A stretch of 64,000 bases of DNA from Cornus controversa (GCA_026545225.1 CM048846.1:58656270-58720269), one strand, 5' to 3'; counted from the first letter of the stretch, positions 10,889-23,741 are shown. Made by a program: numbers and translations. Notes: generated by a model from the sequence alone, not told the origin.

Positions 10889-12345
10889 TGTAGAGATCGG
10901 GTGTAGTTCTGACCGATTTTTTTTTTCCTTATCATTTATTGTCTTAAATCGATTACAAATGATTGTACATGCATTGGTCATGAAATGGTTATGGGAGGCA
11001 TTTCAGGTTACATGATTGGTCTAAATCATGTTAGGGTATCAGATTGAGTCCGAGAGAGAGAACATTATAATTTTGCTTACATGGTTATTTGTGAATCATG
11101 CTATGTGTTTAATGCATTCCTTTAAATATGCATTGCTTATGAATGAACATGGTATACATTGGAGGATACGTGTAATGTAGTGACATGCATTCATATAGGT
11201 CAGTGTAGAGTGGGCACTTAGGTGGGTTGGGGTATCTCTACTGAGCCGCTGTGGTGCTCACCATTTTTCCCCAAATTCTTTTACAGATAAGGCGTTGATG
11301 ATGGATGATACATGAGTGTCCAAGTAAAGCTCTTTTGTAGCATTTTGAACACTTTTGGATATTGTGAATTTGGCTATCTATGTTGGTTTGTGGCATGAGA
11401 CTTTCATTTTGAGTTGTAGTTATGTTTTGGATCAATGTAACTTAGTTGTATGCTTGGACTATAAGTTTGTTATCTATGGAAAGACTGAACTTATGTATTT
11501 AATGCTTGTTGGGAGCATCTATTTTCATTTGATGAACTAATGATGTTGATGAATGTTTTCAAAGTGAATGGAATATGCTTACGAGGGAGAATGGTTCACA
11601 TTGATGTATGATTTGATCATAAGTATGATTTAGACCTTGTGAATAATGTACCTTTCATGTATGATTCAAATGTTGTATGAATGGATTAGGATGGTAAAAA
11701 AGACCTAGAACCTCAAAAATGACCAATTTTGCAGATGCAGGAATTTTGTAGATGCATCAGTCCAGGTATTACTATGCATCATAATACCCATTACGATGCA
11801 TCGTCCTGGTGATGCATTGTAATAACAGAAACGATGCATCGTAAAAACTTGCAGGATTTTGGAAAACTAAAAGTCCCGAGAGTGATTTCTGGCGATGCAT
11901 CGTAATGCATGGATATAGTTTGGTGAATGAGATGTTTAGAAAGGTTTGAGGGGCCCATTGAGGTTGGTTTTGTTTGTAGTGCACGCACATATGTGTACGC
12001 ATGTAAAGTATGATTCTGCGGCACTAAAGAGGTCGAAAAGGTCCGTTAGGGTTAATGGACGGTGTCACAATTGGTTCTTCGGGAGTTGGAACTCGGCGCG
12101 TGACAGTACAGGTGCTAAATGGTTTATTTTTATGAGTTCTTTTGGCTTATTCATGTATAGTGGGGCCCATTGAGGTGAACCATTGATTATACATACATAT
12201 ATATGTTTATATGCGTATGGTGAAGCTTTCGTGGTTATAATGTGTATGGATGGACCATTGGGTATAATTGTAAGGCGTGATGTATTAATTAATCACTCCC
12301 ATTTTCTTTATCCTTTCTCAAGGTTTTGAAAATTGGGGCATGACA
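10889..12345 (+). mobile_element. 5' LTR of a chromovirus-like (Tekay-type) gypsy element
   Basis: The LTR starts TGTAGAGATCGGG, ends GGGGCATGACA, is about 1457 bases long, and is followed by the primer site and a gypsy gag. Its start matches the minus-strand LTR that starts at 60929, and both share an inner block around GAGCCGCTGTGGTGCTCACC (about 11240-11262 here). A cluster of ACGATGCATCGT palindromes lies at 11750-11912. Assignment to the Tekay lineage is an inference from primer site, gag and protease style. Confidence 0.7.
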
Positions 12346-12348
12346 GTG

Positions 12349-12360
12349 TGATATCAGAGC
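12349..12360 (+). other. Primer binding site (initiator-Met tRNA type)
   Basis: TGATATCAGAGC three bases after the LTR end matches the TGGTATCAGAGC consensus with one change. Confidence 0.75.
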
Positions 12361-12618
12361 ACTAGGTTTGAATACCTTGGACGAAGGGTAAAGGTTGAAT
12401 TACACATTGGTTTGGAGATGTGTGGTGATTAGTAGTTGTTTGAACTTTAGGTTTGAACATATAGACTTAAGGTCTATACATTGTTATGTGGAACATGATT
12501 TTATGCTTTTGCGTTTGAAATAACATACTAATTATGGAATGACTTAGCATGGTGAGAGTCAATTAGTGGATTGTTATGTCTTTTGAGTTAAGTGTCTTCT
12601 CGTTAACTATATAACAAG

Positions 12619-13320
12619 ATGCCACCCAAAAAGAGTACGCGGTAGAGGTGTTAATGCTCCATAAGAGCTAGTGGATGGAGCTCTGTTTATGCACGATATG
12701 GTTGACAACATGAGACAAATCTCGAGGGAAACACAAGGAGAGGAAGTTTAAGCTCAATCACGAATTGGTTTGAGTCATATGATGATTGCTATAAAAGAGT
12801 ATATCAAGTATAAGCCACCTACCTATGTAGGCTCTTATAATCCATTACTGGCTGAGGATTTGGTGGACCTAACTCTAAAACTTTTGGTTGCCTTAACTAT
12901 TGATAAGGATCTTAGGGTCAGTATAGCTACACTTCATTTGCAAGGTGAAGTTGATAGATAGTGGAATTCTATGAAAAATACTCACAATGTTGAGGTGATG
13001 TAATGGGAGACTTTCAAGGATCTTTTCTTCAGAAACTATTTTCCCCAATGATGAAGGATAGATTAAAACAAGAGTTCATTGATCTAGTGCAAGGGGACAT
13101 GAGTATAATGGAGTATGAGACCAAGTTCACTTCCTTGCCTCGTTTTGGACCAGAAATGGTGAGTGATGAAGAGATGAAAGCTAACAGATTCGTGAAGGGA
13201 CTTCAAATATCTATAAGAAAATGGATATCGATATTAGGCTTGAAAGTCTATGTCGAGGTAGTTGAAAGAGCCTTAGTGGCTAAGGAAGACAACAGGAATG
13301 GCCAGAGGATTTAGGATTCG
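12619..13320 (+). pseudogene. gypsy gag, N-terminal and capsid part
   Basis: After a leader of about 260 bases the reading starts MPPKKST, a common start of Tekay gag. The frame at 13003-13314 reads as the Retrotrans_gag domain: LFSPMMKDRLKQEFIDLVQG, MEYETKFTSLPRFGP and RFVKGLQ. Gag forms the particle that packages element RNA. The copy is broken, and its reading is interrupted near 13455 by a second LTR element; gag-protease sequence of the same style resumes after 21076. Confidence 0.7.
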
Positions 13321-13455
13321 AAGAATCAGGTAAGAAGTTTGGGGTCATTTATTAACAATCAGGCAAGGAAAAGGTAAAGGGGGTAACACTTTATTTTCTC
13401 AGTGGCAGCATGCTCAGTCTTTACTGTCAGTGCCTTTGCCTACGGGGTCTTCGCA

Positions 13456-13684
13456 GTCATTTTTGACTGGTTCTGAATTATTTTTGAACCGATTTTCTTT
13501 TTCTGAATTATTTAATTTCAAAAAGGTGTGAATAGTTATATATATATAGTGGATATATTGATGTGTAATTATAAAGGATGGAAATACATATATATAATAA
13601 TTATATATATGGGGGGAAGAATACGTGTGTGTGGCGCTATATATACGTATATGTGTATAAATGTTTTACTATATACACATGTGG

Positions 13685-13757
<73 letters not shown>

Positions 13758-14883
13758 TGTGTGGATGATAATGGTTGGGAAAATATGTGGACCTCAATAA
13801 ACGAAGATAAAGATTCAAAATAAAAGGAAAACCATGTGGGTCGGCTGAATGAAAAGAAGAAAAGAGAAGAAGAATGGAGAGAGTTCGAGAGAGAGAAAGA
13901 GAACTCTAGAGGAAGAAATTAGAGAGGGAAAGTGAAGCTGAGAGAGGGAATAGCTTGATAGAGGTGGCTATGGTGCTCCGGCAGTGGGTCTTCGGCTTCA
14001 CGGTGGTGAGGTCGACTAAAGAAGCTTATGCCGAGGTGGTTCGGAAGTGAAGGTTAGTTGTTCTCGGTCGATAATGGTAGTGACTGTGGGTTGTTTGGTT
14101 TGGGTTTACTAGGTTTGTTGATGGTAGGTTTCGGCCATGGTGTGGAAGAGATAATGGTGGTTTAACAGTAGCCGTGGGTTGGCCGTAAAGGGTGGCTTGC
14201 GACTAGGTGGTGCCGTTAGGCTTTGGGTCCTCTTGGTGGCTTCGGTTGGTGGGTTTTGTGGTGGTTGGCCGAAGATGACCAGAGTGTGAGGTGGGTTCTC
14301 AATGGCGACAGCGGGTAGTCAGTTCTGAACTGGGTTTTGTGGTTTTGGCCAGAGAAGATGACCGGAGTGTGAGGTTGGTTTATGTATGCTAGTTGGAGCA
14401 TGATTTTAATTATATGTGATTTATTTAATGTGCATATTTTGAGAATATATGAGAATTGACCTGCTGAAGTAGTGATAATGTTCTTCATATCTTGTTGAGC
14501 TATTGAGCTCACACCCCCAGGTTTTGCAGGTATTGCAGATGATACGAAGTCAGTTAGGGAACCGATAGTACCAGTTGCAGAGGTAGTGATTAAATTCCAT
14601 AGATTTTAACGTATGTCTAGGATGTTAGATAGATGATTTACATTTGGATTAAATGTATTAGACATTTTATGTTGGATAGATTCTCCCAGTTGTATATTTG
14701 ATTTATGTATGTGAGATGGATATTTAGGGTTTGATGTATTTAAATTTGAGTAGTATGATTTTCTTTGAAAATAGAAGAAAATTTGAATTGTAAAGATATT
14801 GATGATTTGATTGTGATTGTATTGTGAGTGTTTGATCTCTCAATCGTTCCTCGATTTTTGGAACTCGGGAATCGAGTTGTGAT
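13456..14883 (+). repeat. Left LTR of the nested element
   Basis: It matches the two outer parts of the right LTR (17165-18090 and 20580-21076) but is shorter, because the right LTR carries a further 2.4 kb in between. It holds an (AT)n run at 13687-13754 that the right LTR lacks. Confidence 0.7.
13687..13754 (+). repeat. (AT)n microsatellite
   Basis: About 68 bases of alternating A and T inside the left LTR; the matching place in the right LTR (about 17485-17510) has a short TG run instead. It creates spurious Tyr-Ile repeat frames. Confidence 0.95.
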
Positions 14884-14887
14884 AACA

Positions 14888-17148
14888 TGGTATCAGAGCA
14901 CTAGGTTGGAATACCTAGGGATGACGGGTAAGGGTTGAGGATTTGTGAATTTTTGGATTGCTATTAAAGTATTAGGTTTGAAAACCTAGGGTATCAAAGT
15001 TAGAGGTTCGAATAGCTAAGGACGTAGGGAAATTGTCAAATCACATGTTGGTTTGGAGATATGCAGTGGTTGGTAGTTGCCTAGACGATAGGTTTGATTA
15101 CCTATGGACGGTAGTGGAATGAGTTTGAGCAATCATGATGAAAGATCAAAGTGTTGGTGTGTGAAATTGATTACATTTGGTAATACTCCTAAAGTTGGTT
15201 GAGTTTAGATTTTTGACTTGGTGATTAAGTCTTGTTAGTGAGCAATGATGAGATAACGTAAAGGAGGTTGTGAGTGCTTAAGTCCTTGCAGATAATTAGG
15301 GGCTTATCTTATGTGGCTAATAAGTGTTTTGCCGAAGTTGGCAATTGAGATCGAGATAGGATATAAGGAAGGCATATTGCCGAAGTTGGGCTAGCTAGGA
15401 AAAATGGCATGGCCAGACATTTTTTTTGGATTAGTACTTCTCTTACAATACGTCGGCTCTTGTGGTTGTTGAGTTGTTTCGTCCGGACGACAGTGGATAA
15501 ATGATTAGTGATGGAATGTTTTCGAGTGTGGATGATTCCCAATATTAGGGAATAAGTGATTGACATAACTAGCCAAGGATATTACCTTAGACTATAGATG
15601 TGGGTAGATTGGTAAGTGTCTACCAATATGTACAGAGGATAAGAGTAGGTTGGTTTTGAACCACTCTAGATGTTGTGTGTTCTAGTATATGTTAGTATAC
15701 TAGGGGAACTGGGTCGTGTTTTCACACTTGCTCAGGCAGAGGAGGTACTAGGACCATATGTGGTCAGAGGTATTTCCCTAGTTTTAGTCTGTGGGTTAGG
15801 GTATTGACTATTTAGATGCATCATATGTCATATCATGCATGGTATGTGTTTATTTGATTTAACATGTTATATGTTATATGCTATGTGGTAAACTTGATTC
15901 GTGTGATTGAGCATTGCACTTTAGTATTTCATTATGCATCACATGGCTAGTAGTGACATGTAGTCACCATCTAGGAATTCTGGTTTTGAGAATTGGTAAA
16001 CCTAGGTAGGGGTTTGAACTCGAGCGGACTATAATGTTGAGATATAAATGTTGTGATAGACTTTGAGAGTACGAGTCTAGTGTTGTTTGGGAAAGGTATG
16101 ATGTACCTTAGCATTTTCCAAATTGAGAGTTTGGTGATTCAGATTTGTGTTGCAATAATTGCACGACTATTGAGGACTAGAGGTCAGTTAATTGACTAAG
16201 GCTATTGGTGGTATTATGATACCGAGATTCTAGATAGGGTATGTCTAAGATGTGTTAAAAAGGTTGAACACGGTGTTTAAGTAAATGATGAAGTGAGATT
16301 CATTCCTTGAGAAACAAGGTTGTGAAGTTAGGGAGATGAAAGACCCTAAATTTGGCGTTGGATCCCAACTGATTGTAGTCTATAAGACTGGACAGAAATA
16401 CGTGGTTTGTTTTGGTAAGTGCACCCTTTATGTGCCCTATTTTAGTTAGTGCACTAGATATGTGGTATGTTGTAGCGATACACGGGATTTTGGACTATGC
16501 CTAGAGTGGTATGCCAGTTGGAAAGTCATGTTTGACAATGATGGAATGATTTTGAGTATTGATGATCCCAAACAATAGAGAAGTATCACTGTGAGTGATT
16601 GATCTAGCTAGTTAGTTGAGGATGTGGACAGGTTGGACAGACCTTGATGTGGTGAAACAAGTGCTTCAGAAGATTGTGGAAGTGAGCCATACATGGGGTT
16701 TGGAGTTGGTCAACCATGTCACGGAAGTGGTAATATTATCCATTAGGGTATAATAATTGGAGTTATCCTATCATACCGAGGCTGAAGCCTAGAAATTGGA
16801 GTTATTCATAACCTTATGAGCGTCAAAGTTGCCCACTCACAATTAGCAAAACCAATACGTTGTTGGGGTTGTATGATCATTTGAAATTGTCTATGCAACT
16901 TGTGACCGTCGGAGTTGTCACTCACATTAGCTAGATCATTTTGTGATTATACTGCTTTAGAGCAGTTGAGGCGCACTGAATGTGCTAGACTCGAGTGTTA
17001 TGAGTTAGGTGTTGCAAGTGTAACGTCTAGGGTATATGGAAAGAGGAAATGACAATTATTGACGAGAATAACTTTCTGTATGGATTGGTTTTGGAAAGAC
17101 CTTGCGTATGCTAATTTCGAGGATAAAATTCTTTGAAGGTGGAGAGGT
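14888..17148 (+). other. Interior of the nested element
   Basis: It starts with the primer site and a leader like that of the outer element (ACTAGGTTGGAATACC against ACTAGGTTTGAATACC). Around 15710-15830 a trace of the gag-protease junction is visible (compare 21335-21430). A block at 16690-16990 with repeated GGAGTTGYC motifs resembles 20020-20310 in the right LTR. A purine tract AAGGTGGAGAGGT (17136-17148) acts as the likely polypurine tract. No intact frame is present. Confidence 0.55.
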
Positions 17149-19324
17149 TGTAAGGATCGGGTTATTTTTGACTGGTTTCGAGTTATTTTTGGACCGATTT
17201 TCTTTTTTCTAATTATTTAATTTCGGAATGGTGTGAATAGGTATAAATATATATGGGATTATATATGTAGGTGGAGGAAGTATATATATATATATATATG
17301 GGATTATATGTATATAGGTGAAGGGTATATATATATGTATATATAGTGGATATATTGATGTGTAATTATAAAGGATGGAAATACATATATATAATAAATA
17401 TATATGTGGGGGGAAGAATACGTGTATGTGGCGCTATATATACGTATATGTGTATATATGTGTTCCTATATACACATGTGGTATTATATATGTGTATATG
17501 TGTGTGTGTGTGTGGATGATAATGGTTAGGGAAACATGTGTACATCAATAAAAGAAGATAAGGATTCAAAATAAAAGGAAGACTGTGGGTCTGCTGAAGG
17601 AAAAGAAGAAAAAAGAAGAATGGAGAGAGAGAAAGAGAGAACTCTAGGGAGAGAAAGATAAGAAAGTAGAGAGGGAAAGTGAAGCTGAGAGAGGGAGGAA
17701 CTTGATGGAGGTGGTCATGGTGCTTTGGAAGTGGGTCTTCGGCTTCACGATGGTGAGGTCGGCTGAAGAAGCTTATGCCGAGGTGGTTTGGAAGTGAAAG
17801 TTAGTTGTTCTCGGCCGATAATGGCAGCGACTGTGGGTTGCTTGGTTTAGGTTTACTAGGTTTGTTAATGGTGGGTTTCGGCCATTGTGTGGAAGAGATA
17901 GTGGTGGTTTAACTGCAGTCGTAGGTTGGCCGTGAAGGGTGGCTTGCAACTAGGTGGTGCTGTGAGGTTTTGGGTCCTTTTGGTGACTTCGGCTGGTGGG
18001 TTTTGTGGTGGTTGGCCGGAGAAGATGACCAGAGTGTGAGGTGGGTTCTCAATGGCGATACCGGGTAGTCAGTTCTAAACTAGGTTTTGGCTCATGGTGA
18101 GGGGTGGTGGTGGTGCCTGCTTTGTGGTTGGAGGCTCATGACTGATGGTAGTGGCTGGTTCAGCAAGCCACGGTGGTGATGGTGGGTCTGTTTGCAGCTG
18201 AGGTTCTTCTTGGCTTGGGTCGACTGAAATTAATGGAGATCATGGTGAGCTCGGTTGGGTTTTCAAGGTCGTTTACTTGGGTTGGTAGCCATGGTGGCTG
18301 GCAGCTTAGGTTCGGCTGTGGCAAGGTGGACTTGGGCAGAAAGATGGTGTTTCGGTAGTGAGCGAGAGAGGTGGTGTGTGGTTGGTTCATAATTCGGGTG
18401 GCTGGTGATGGTTGCAAGGTGTGAGGTGGCTGTGTATGGCAGTCTTGGTTGCCCCATGATGATGGACCATATAATTGAAGATTGGGTTTTAAATTCAAAG
18501 TGGGTTATTTTAGTAGACCTTAATTTGGACAGTGGTATGCCATAGTTCAAACATTTGGTATGAATTGGTTATGGGTTGTTTTGGAGCTCTTGGGTTGTGG
18601 ATTGAATTGGTGAAATGGAACATGGTTGATGGTTTGGGGTTAAACAACTGGGTTGCTTCCTTGATTGTGGATCAATTTAGTGGGCTGGACAAGAGTTGGT
18701 TATTGGGTCTGATTATGGCTAGTTTAATTGGACTAGGTGGCTTGGTAAAATGGACTGGAACCGGACTTGGATATAGGCCAAATTGCAGGCACAAACTCAT
18801 TAAAAGCGGGACATAAGGCAAGTTGATTCTTACCTCTATCTTCTACGTATATATAATTACGTTGCTAAATTACATATGTTCATAAGTACATATATGTGAG
18901 ATATAGATATATATATAAATATATTTATATTTGAAAATGAAAGCATGATAAATTAATGCTTGTTTTACATTGTGATACATATATGGTGTAGATTGAACCC
19001 ATGAAAAGTGTGCTAAATAATAATATGTTTAGCTAAGTATTGTCTCGTATGCATATGTGGCTTTTATGCATGGATTAAGTATATATGTAACTACATATTG
19101 TTGCGATGGTAGAAATGCATGCTAAATTTGATTATAGCATTGATGAGCATTAGAAAAGCATGAACATGATGTGCTAAGTGTTATATATGTCCATAATACA
19201 TATATGGTGGAATGAATATATATGTGGTTGGACTGCATACTAGGTACTTGTAGTAAATGGATGCATTGGATGGAAGTATGATTATATTTATGCTTGTATA
19301 CATGCATATGTGACTTATATGTAG

Positions 19325-19960
19325 GATTTGACATTTATGTGATTATGTGTCGGTGATGTGGTTAGAGTGCATGCTAGGTACTTGTAGTAAATGTATGTAT
19401 TGGATGAAGCATGAAGAATATATGCTAAATTAGAGAATTGTAGGCATATATGATTTATATACAGGATTTGACATGTATGTGATTATGTGACGGAATGCAT
19501 CATGACACTCGTAGTAAATGCATGCATTGAATAAAACATGATTATATATATGCTAGTTTACGTGCATATGTGACTTATATGCAAGATTTGACATGTATGT
19601 GATTATGTGTCGGTGATGTGGTTGGAATACATGCTAGGTACTTGTAGTAAATGTATGAATTAGATGAAGCATGAACAATATATGCTAAATTGGAGAATTA
19701 TAGGTATATGACATATATGCAGGATTTGACATATATGTGATTATATGGTGTTTATGTAGAGAGAAATGCATGCTATGTACTTTCAAAAACTCGTTTGTGC
19801 ATTGGAATAAGTATGAAATGTGATGCTTGACATTATATGTTAGAAATGCATATGTGATCTCATGAATGAGATGAAACATAGGTGTGATTATATGGTAGTT
19901 ATGTAAGAAATGCATGCTAGTGTTATAAATAGCAAGAATGTGCATTGGAAAGCATGATAC
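19325..19960 (+). repeat. Tandem repeat, units of about 120-150 bp
   Basis: About five imperfect units each begin GTGATTAT(G/A)TG, pass through GCATGCTAGGTACTTGTAG and end with GGATTTGACATGTAT (19341, 19480, 19600, 19737, 19886). Units are diverged and differ in length. Confidence 0.7.
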
Positions 19961-20094
19961 CATGCTATGTGAAATGAATGTGCCCTATAATTACGCACAC
20001 ATGTATATCGGAGTGTTGTCTAAGTATAATGAACATGGGATTCGGAGTCAGCCAACCATATGGTTAAATTGGTGAGAATACTCCCAATAGGATG

Positions 20095-20300
20095 ATCGTC
20101 GGAGAGGCCCAATCATACCCCAAGGATAGTGATCATCGGAGTTGCCCTACCACTAGTATACGACATATATAAGATCTTGATTTGTGTGACCATCGGAGTT
20201 GCCCCATCACACGAGTGTCCTCGAAATTAACCAACACTTTGGTGTCGTCGGAGTGGCTCAACACCACATGATCGTCAGAGTTGACCAATCATGTCATGTA
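20095..20300 (+). repeat. Cluster of CGTCGGAGTTGCCC motifs
   Basis: At least five degenerate copies about 40-60 bases apart, at about 20097, 20140, 20190, 20248 and 20271. Related clusters occur at 16740-16930 and, in reverse, at 59480-59720. Confidence 0.65.
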
Positions 20301-21076
20301 TCGAATTATGACCGAGGAAGGTAAAAATATCTCTATGCTTATGTGTTTTGACTGTCAAGCATGTTGTACGGATTAAATGTATCTACATTGCATTTGAGTT
20401 TTGCAACTTGTTGAGTAGAAGTCGTGGTAATTGATTTACATTGTTTATGTAAATGCATATATATGTTCTTATATATATATTGATGTTGAATTTTTACTGC
20501 TTATTGAGCATGGTAGAAATGATTTTAGCAATTATGTTTATCGGATTTATTCTATGTGCTGAAATTGTCATATGAGTTATTGGTTTATGTATGCTAGTTA
20601 GATCATGATTTTAATTATTTGTGATATATTTAATGTGTATATTTTGAGAATATGTGAGAATCGACCCGTTGAAGTAATGATAGTGTTCTTCATACCTTGT
20701 TGAGCTTTTGAGCTCACCCTCCTAAGTTTTGCAGGTATTGCAGATGATAAAGAGTCAATTAGGGAACTGATAGTAGCGGTTGTAGATGTACTGATTAAAT
20801 TCCATATAATTTAACGTATGTCCAGGATGTTGGATAGATGATTTACATTTGGATTAAATGTATTGACATTTTATCTTCGATAGATTCAACAGTTGTACAT
20901 TTGATTTATGTATGTGAGATGGATATTCAGGGTCTGATTTATTTAAATTTAAGTAGTATGATTTTCTTTGAAAATAGAAGAAAATTCAAATTGTAAGGAT
21001 ATTGATGATTTGATTGTGAGTGTTTGATCTCTTAGTCGCACCTTAGTTTCTGGAACTCGGGAATCGGGGTGTGACA

Positions 21077-21740
21077 AGGAGGGGAGCGGATATGCTTCCA
21101 TTGTCATTAATCTGGGCATGTTAGGACAAACTGTTCGTAGAGACAGAGTGTACAGAGTGGGACTGGGTCTCAGTAGAGAACTATTCAGTCTGCTACAAGT
21201 CAGTAAGGTGTGAGAGCGTTGCCACCGCCTTAGCTAGCTCAGTCAGTTTATGGCTCTCAGGCAACGAGAGGAGCCACACTGTCTATTTTTACTCAGTAGT
21301 CTGGGTTTCACGGTACTGGCCAACAGGGTCAGCAGACATAGGGTTGTGTTTTCATGCTTGCTTAGTAGTCCGAGGTATTTTCCTAGTTTCTAGCTCGTGG
21401 GCTAGGGTGTTGATAGATTCGAGTGCATCTCATTCATTCATATCTGCTACAATCACATGTGCCTTGGTGCTAGAGGTGTCATCTCTGGAGTTACCATTGT
21501 CCATTGATACACTTGTTGGGGGTAGAGTTTGTTGGTCTTGCGAGATCGAGGTAATGTTCGAGTTTGTGTGACTAGACATGACCAATTTTGATATCATTCT
21601 AGGTATAGATTGGCTTTCTATGTTTACGGCCACTAATGATTCTCTTCGTAAGAGAGTGACGGTGTGCACATCTGAGGGTGATTGTTTCTACTTTGTGAGA
21701 GAACGTGAAGATTTTCACATACCATCCTTGCATAGTTTTG
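21077..21740 (+). pseudogene. gypsy gag-protease segment of the outer element
   Basis: It contains RVLIDSSASHSFIS (the aspartic protease DSGA box in altered form) and MTNFDIILGIDWL, the flap-side motif typical of chromovirus polyproteins. Protease cuts Gag-Pol during maturation. Orientation and style match the gag at 12619-13320, so both probably belong to the element starting at 10889. No reverse transcriptase or integrase follows; sequence changes to an Athila LTR piece near 21748. Broken. Confidence 0.7.
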
Positions 21741-21747
21741 ACAGTCG

Positions 21748-22300
21748 GAACATGTGATCGTCGTTAAATAGTTACCAATTAAAAATACCACTTTGCAATA
21801 GGACGAATCTTTGTAGGATAGAGCTATTGAAAGAGTTGTCAAACCTCAAGGACTTGCGTAATTAAAATCGGTTGTGTTAGTTGTCCAGTTCAATTCTAAT
21901 TCAACTGAAAGAGAGCGATTGATTTATTGTGTTCTTAAACTAATTAAAACTAAATAAAAACTGAATTTAAACAAAATAAATTGAGATGATCAAGGGAGAG
22001 AAACTTAGGAAATTTGACTTCACCACTAATTTTTCAACAATGGTCAATTGCATGTAATTCGAGGAAATTAATCTATGTAAATATGAGTTGTATAACTACA
22101 AGTGCACAACAAAACCATTAAGAAAGTTCATTCAAATTAAATTAAGTATAACTCAACTTCTCTTAGCATGGATTATCTATCTATCTAATTCTAAACTAAA
22201 CTACCCTAATTTGTAGTATAACCCATCTTCCCTTAGCATGAATTATCAAAACCCTAAATTGAATTGTCAAAAAGTCCCAATTACATGATTTTCATCTTCA
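21748..22300 (-). mobile_element. Athila LTR piece, minus strand
   Basis: Reverse-complemented, it ends like the other Athila LTRs here: CTTGAGGTTTGACA, a run like TTCAATAGC.CTATCCT, then TTCGTCCTATTGC and AAGTGGTA (compare 35086-35145). It also has the GTGGTGAAGTCAAATT block (about 22010-22025). It stands head to head with the plus-strand LTR that follows. Confidence 0.55.
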
Positions 22301-22309
22301 TAATCACAA

Positions 22310-23477
22310 AAAACAAAGATTGAATTAGATCAATCGAGGCACAATTTTGTGCATTATGATTATGTGTAAGGGCTATTACGATTCCACGTAGTGCACAGAA
22401 TCGTAATCCTCATTACAATTTCATGTAACAGATATCAGATATTTTCAGCCACTTGTCTACTTGGCCACTTGACTGTTAAACTTCTCCAACAAGCTTTGAG
22501 CGATATTTTTGTGATACTTTTGGTTTAAAATATGTTTTTCATATATTAGTAGGATAATTAGATAAGGAGGATTGATATAAGAAGAGATATAAAATATAGA
22601 GTGTTCTAGAGAGTTCTAGAGAAAGAAAGCATCAAAGAAGGTTTTGACAAGGCCTTGAAGATCAAATAAATATGGGATTCCCTTTGTCTATGGACCTCTT
22701 CCACCTCAAGATGATCAACTAATTTACTCTCTAGGGTTTTGACAAAACCCTAGCCATGTAAACTTGTCTTTATTTGTAATAAATTGGGAGTTTTGTGTAT
22801 ATATATGTACTTTACATTGCCTTGAGATTTGTTTTTAATACAAGTATGTAAATTTCGTACTTTTATTTGTCTCAAATTACTTTTCTTGTCTTAGAACTTG
22901 ATTTGTTTCAAATGATTTCTCAACATCCTTATTTTTCATGAAACTACGGATGATGGCTTTGTATCTATTTTCACTTCAACGTTGCAACTCTAGTTTTGAT
23001 AGTCCATGCTTAGAGAAGATAATTTTGATACATTTAGGTAATCAGGTAAGTAACATAACGTAGGTAGGTAGATAAATTGTATTAATCGAAGATGGACTAT
23101 TCTTAGTTAGGGTTCACGTATTTTTTTGGTGACACATTGAAGGCTGCAAGCCAAAAGAGTCATTTCTACATATATTTATGCATTCCTCGTTTTAATTATA
23201 ATTGGACATGTTTATAAGGCTAGTGGTGAAGTCTAAGCCCTTTTTCTCAAACTCAAAATTCATTTCATTTATTATCATTTACATTTCTCATTCTAGTTTT
23301 GAGAAAACAAATAATCATACTTATTTGCGAATTGAACCAGAATTAATCTCAAATTATAACAATTAACCTACATAGTCTCTGTGGGATCGACACCCTCTAC
23401 GTAGAGCCCTATCTTTCAAGGATTTGTTCTATTGAAAGTGGTATTACATTTTGATAGCCAAACAAAAGTGCACATCA
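22310..23477 (+). mobile_element. Athila 5' LTR (third Athila family, C)
   Basis: It ends CACATCA at 23477, five bases before the primer site. It contains GTTCTAGAGAGAAAGAAAGCATCAAAG-like leader text, CCATGCTTAGAG and GGTAGGTAG, parallel to the family-A LTR (30222-31614) but clearly diverged. A 10-bp inverted repeat ATTACGATTC/GAATCGTAAT sits at 22375-22407. The start is uncertain. Confidence 0.6.
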
Positions 23478-23482
23478 ATTTT

Positions 23483-23500
23483 TGGCACTATTGCCAGGGA
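23483..23500 (+). other. Athila primer binding site (Asp-tRNA type), degenerate
   Basis: TGGCACTATTGCCAGGGA compares with TGGCGCCGTTGCCGGGGA, which is complementary to the 3' end of plant tRNA-Asp. Confidence 0.75.
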
Positions 23501-23741
23501 CTACGGTTAAATTGTTAAACAATGAGATTAGCTCTAGTTTAATTCTTAATTTAGGCTATTCTTTGATTCTTTATGTTAATATTATTTTGTTTTTGTTTTT
23601 CAAGTGTTTGATTTCTAGGTGCAATTGTTTTCACTCAAGGAGTCGAGACCGGTTTTGGGACCTTTTGTGAGTATTGCATTTACAGTACTAGCATTTAACT
23701 TGTTTATTTTTATTTTGTTCATATTAGGTTAGATTTTTATT

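Larger units (their letters stand above)
13456..21076 (+). mobile_element. Long-LTR element with almost no coding, nested in gypsy gag
   Basis: Two related long terminal blocks flank a 2.26-kb interior. Left LTR: about 13456-14883. Right LTR: 17149-21076, starting TGTAAGGATCGGG and ending GTGTGACA. Primer site TGGTATCAGAGC at 14888; purine-rich tract just before 17149. Shared LTR text (for example 13578-13690 against 17370-17490) is roughly 93% alike by eye, so the insertion is moderately old. The interior has only a trace of protease-like sequence near 15700. Such elements are called LARDs or non-autonomous gypsy derivatives. It lies inside the gag of the outer element. Confidence 0.7.
17149..21076 (+). 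repeat. Right LTR of the nested element (3.9 kb)
   Basis: It begins TGTAAGG and ends TGACA. It contains an AT/TG-rich part (17220-17520), a GT- and GGT-rich part giving long spurious minus-strand Pro/His-rich frames (17950-18800), a tandem-repeat part (19325-19960), and a cluster of CGTCGGAGTTG-type motifs (20095-20300). Near the end, GAGCTCACCCTCCTAAGTTTTGCAG matches the left LTR. Confidence 0.65.

Noticed and set aside
13528-13823. Frames with long Tyr-Ile repeats
   Set aside because: They are translations of the (AT)n microsatellite, not genes.
12349-14901. tRNA-like TGGTATCAGAGC sequences
   Set aside because: They are primer binding sites after LTRs; no cloverleaf surrounds them.
18160-18816. 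Pro/His/Thr-rich minus-strand and Gly/Leu-rich plus-strand frames of 60-112 residues
   Set aside because: They sit inside the long LTR in GT-rich sequence; composition explains the lack of stops.
19325-20300. CRISPR-like spacing of short repeats
   Set aside because: Units are diverged, unequal and inside a plant LTR; no CRISPR context exists.
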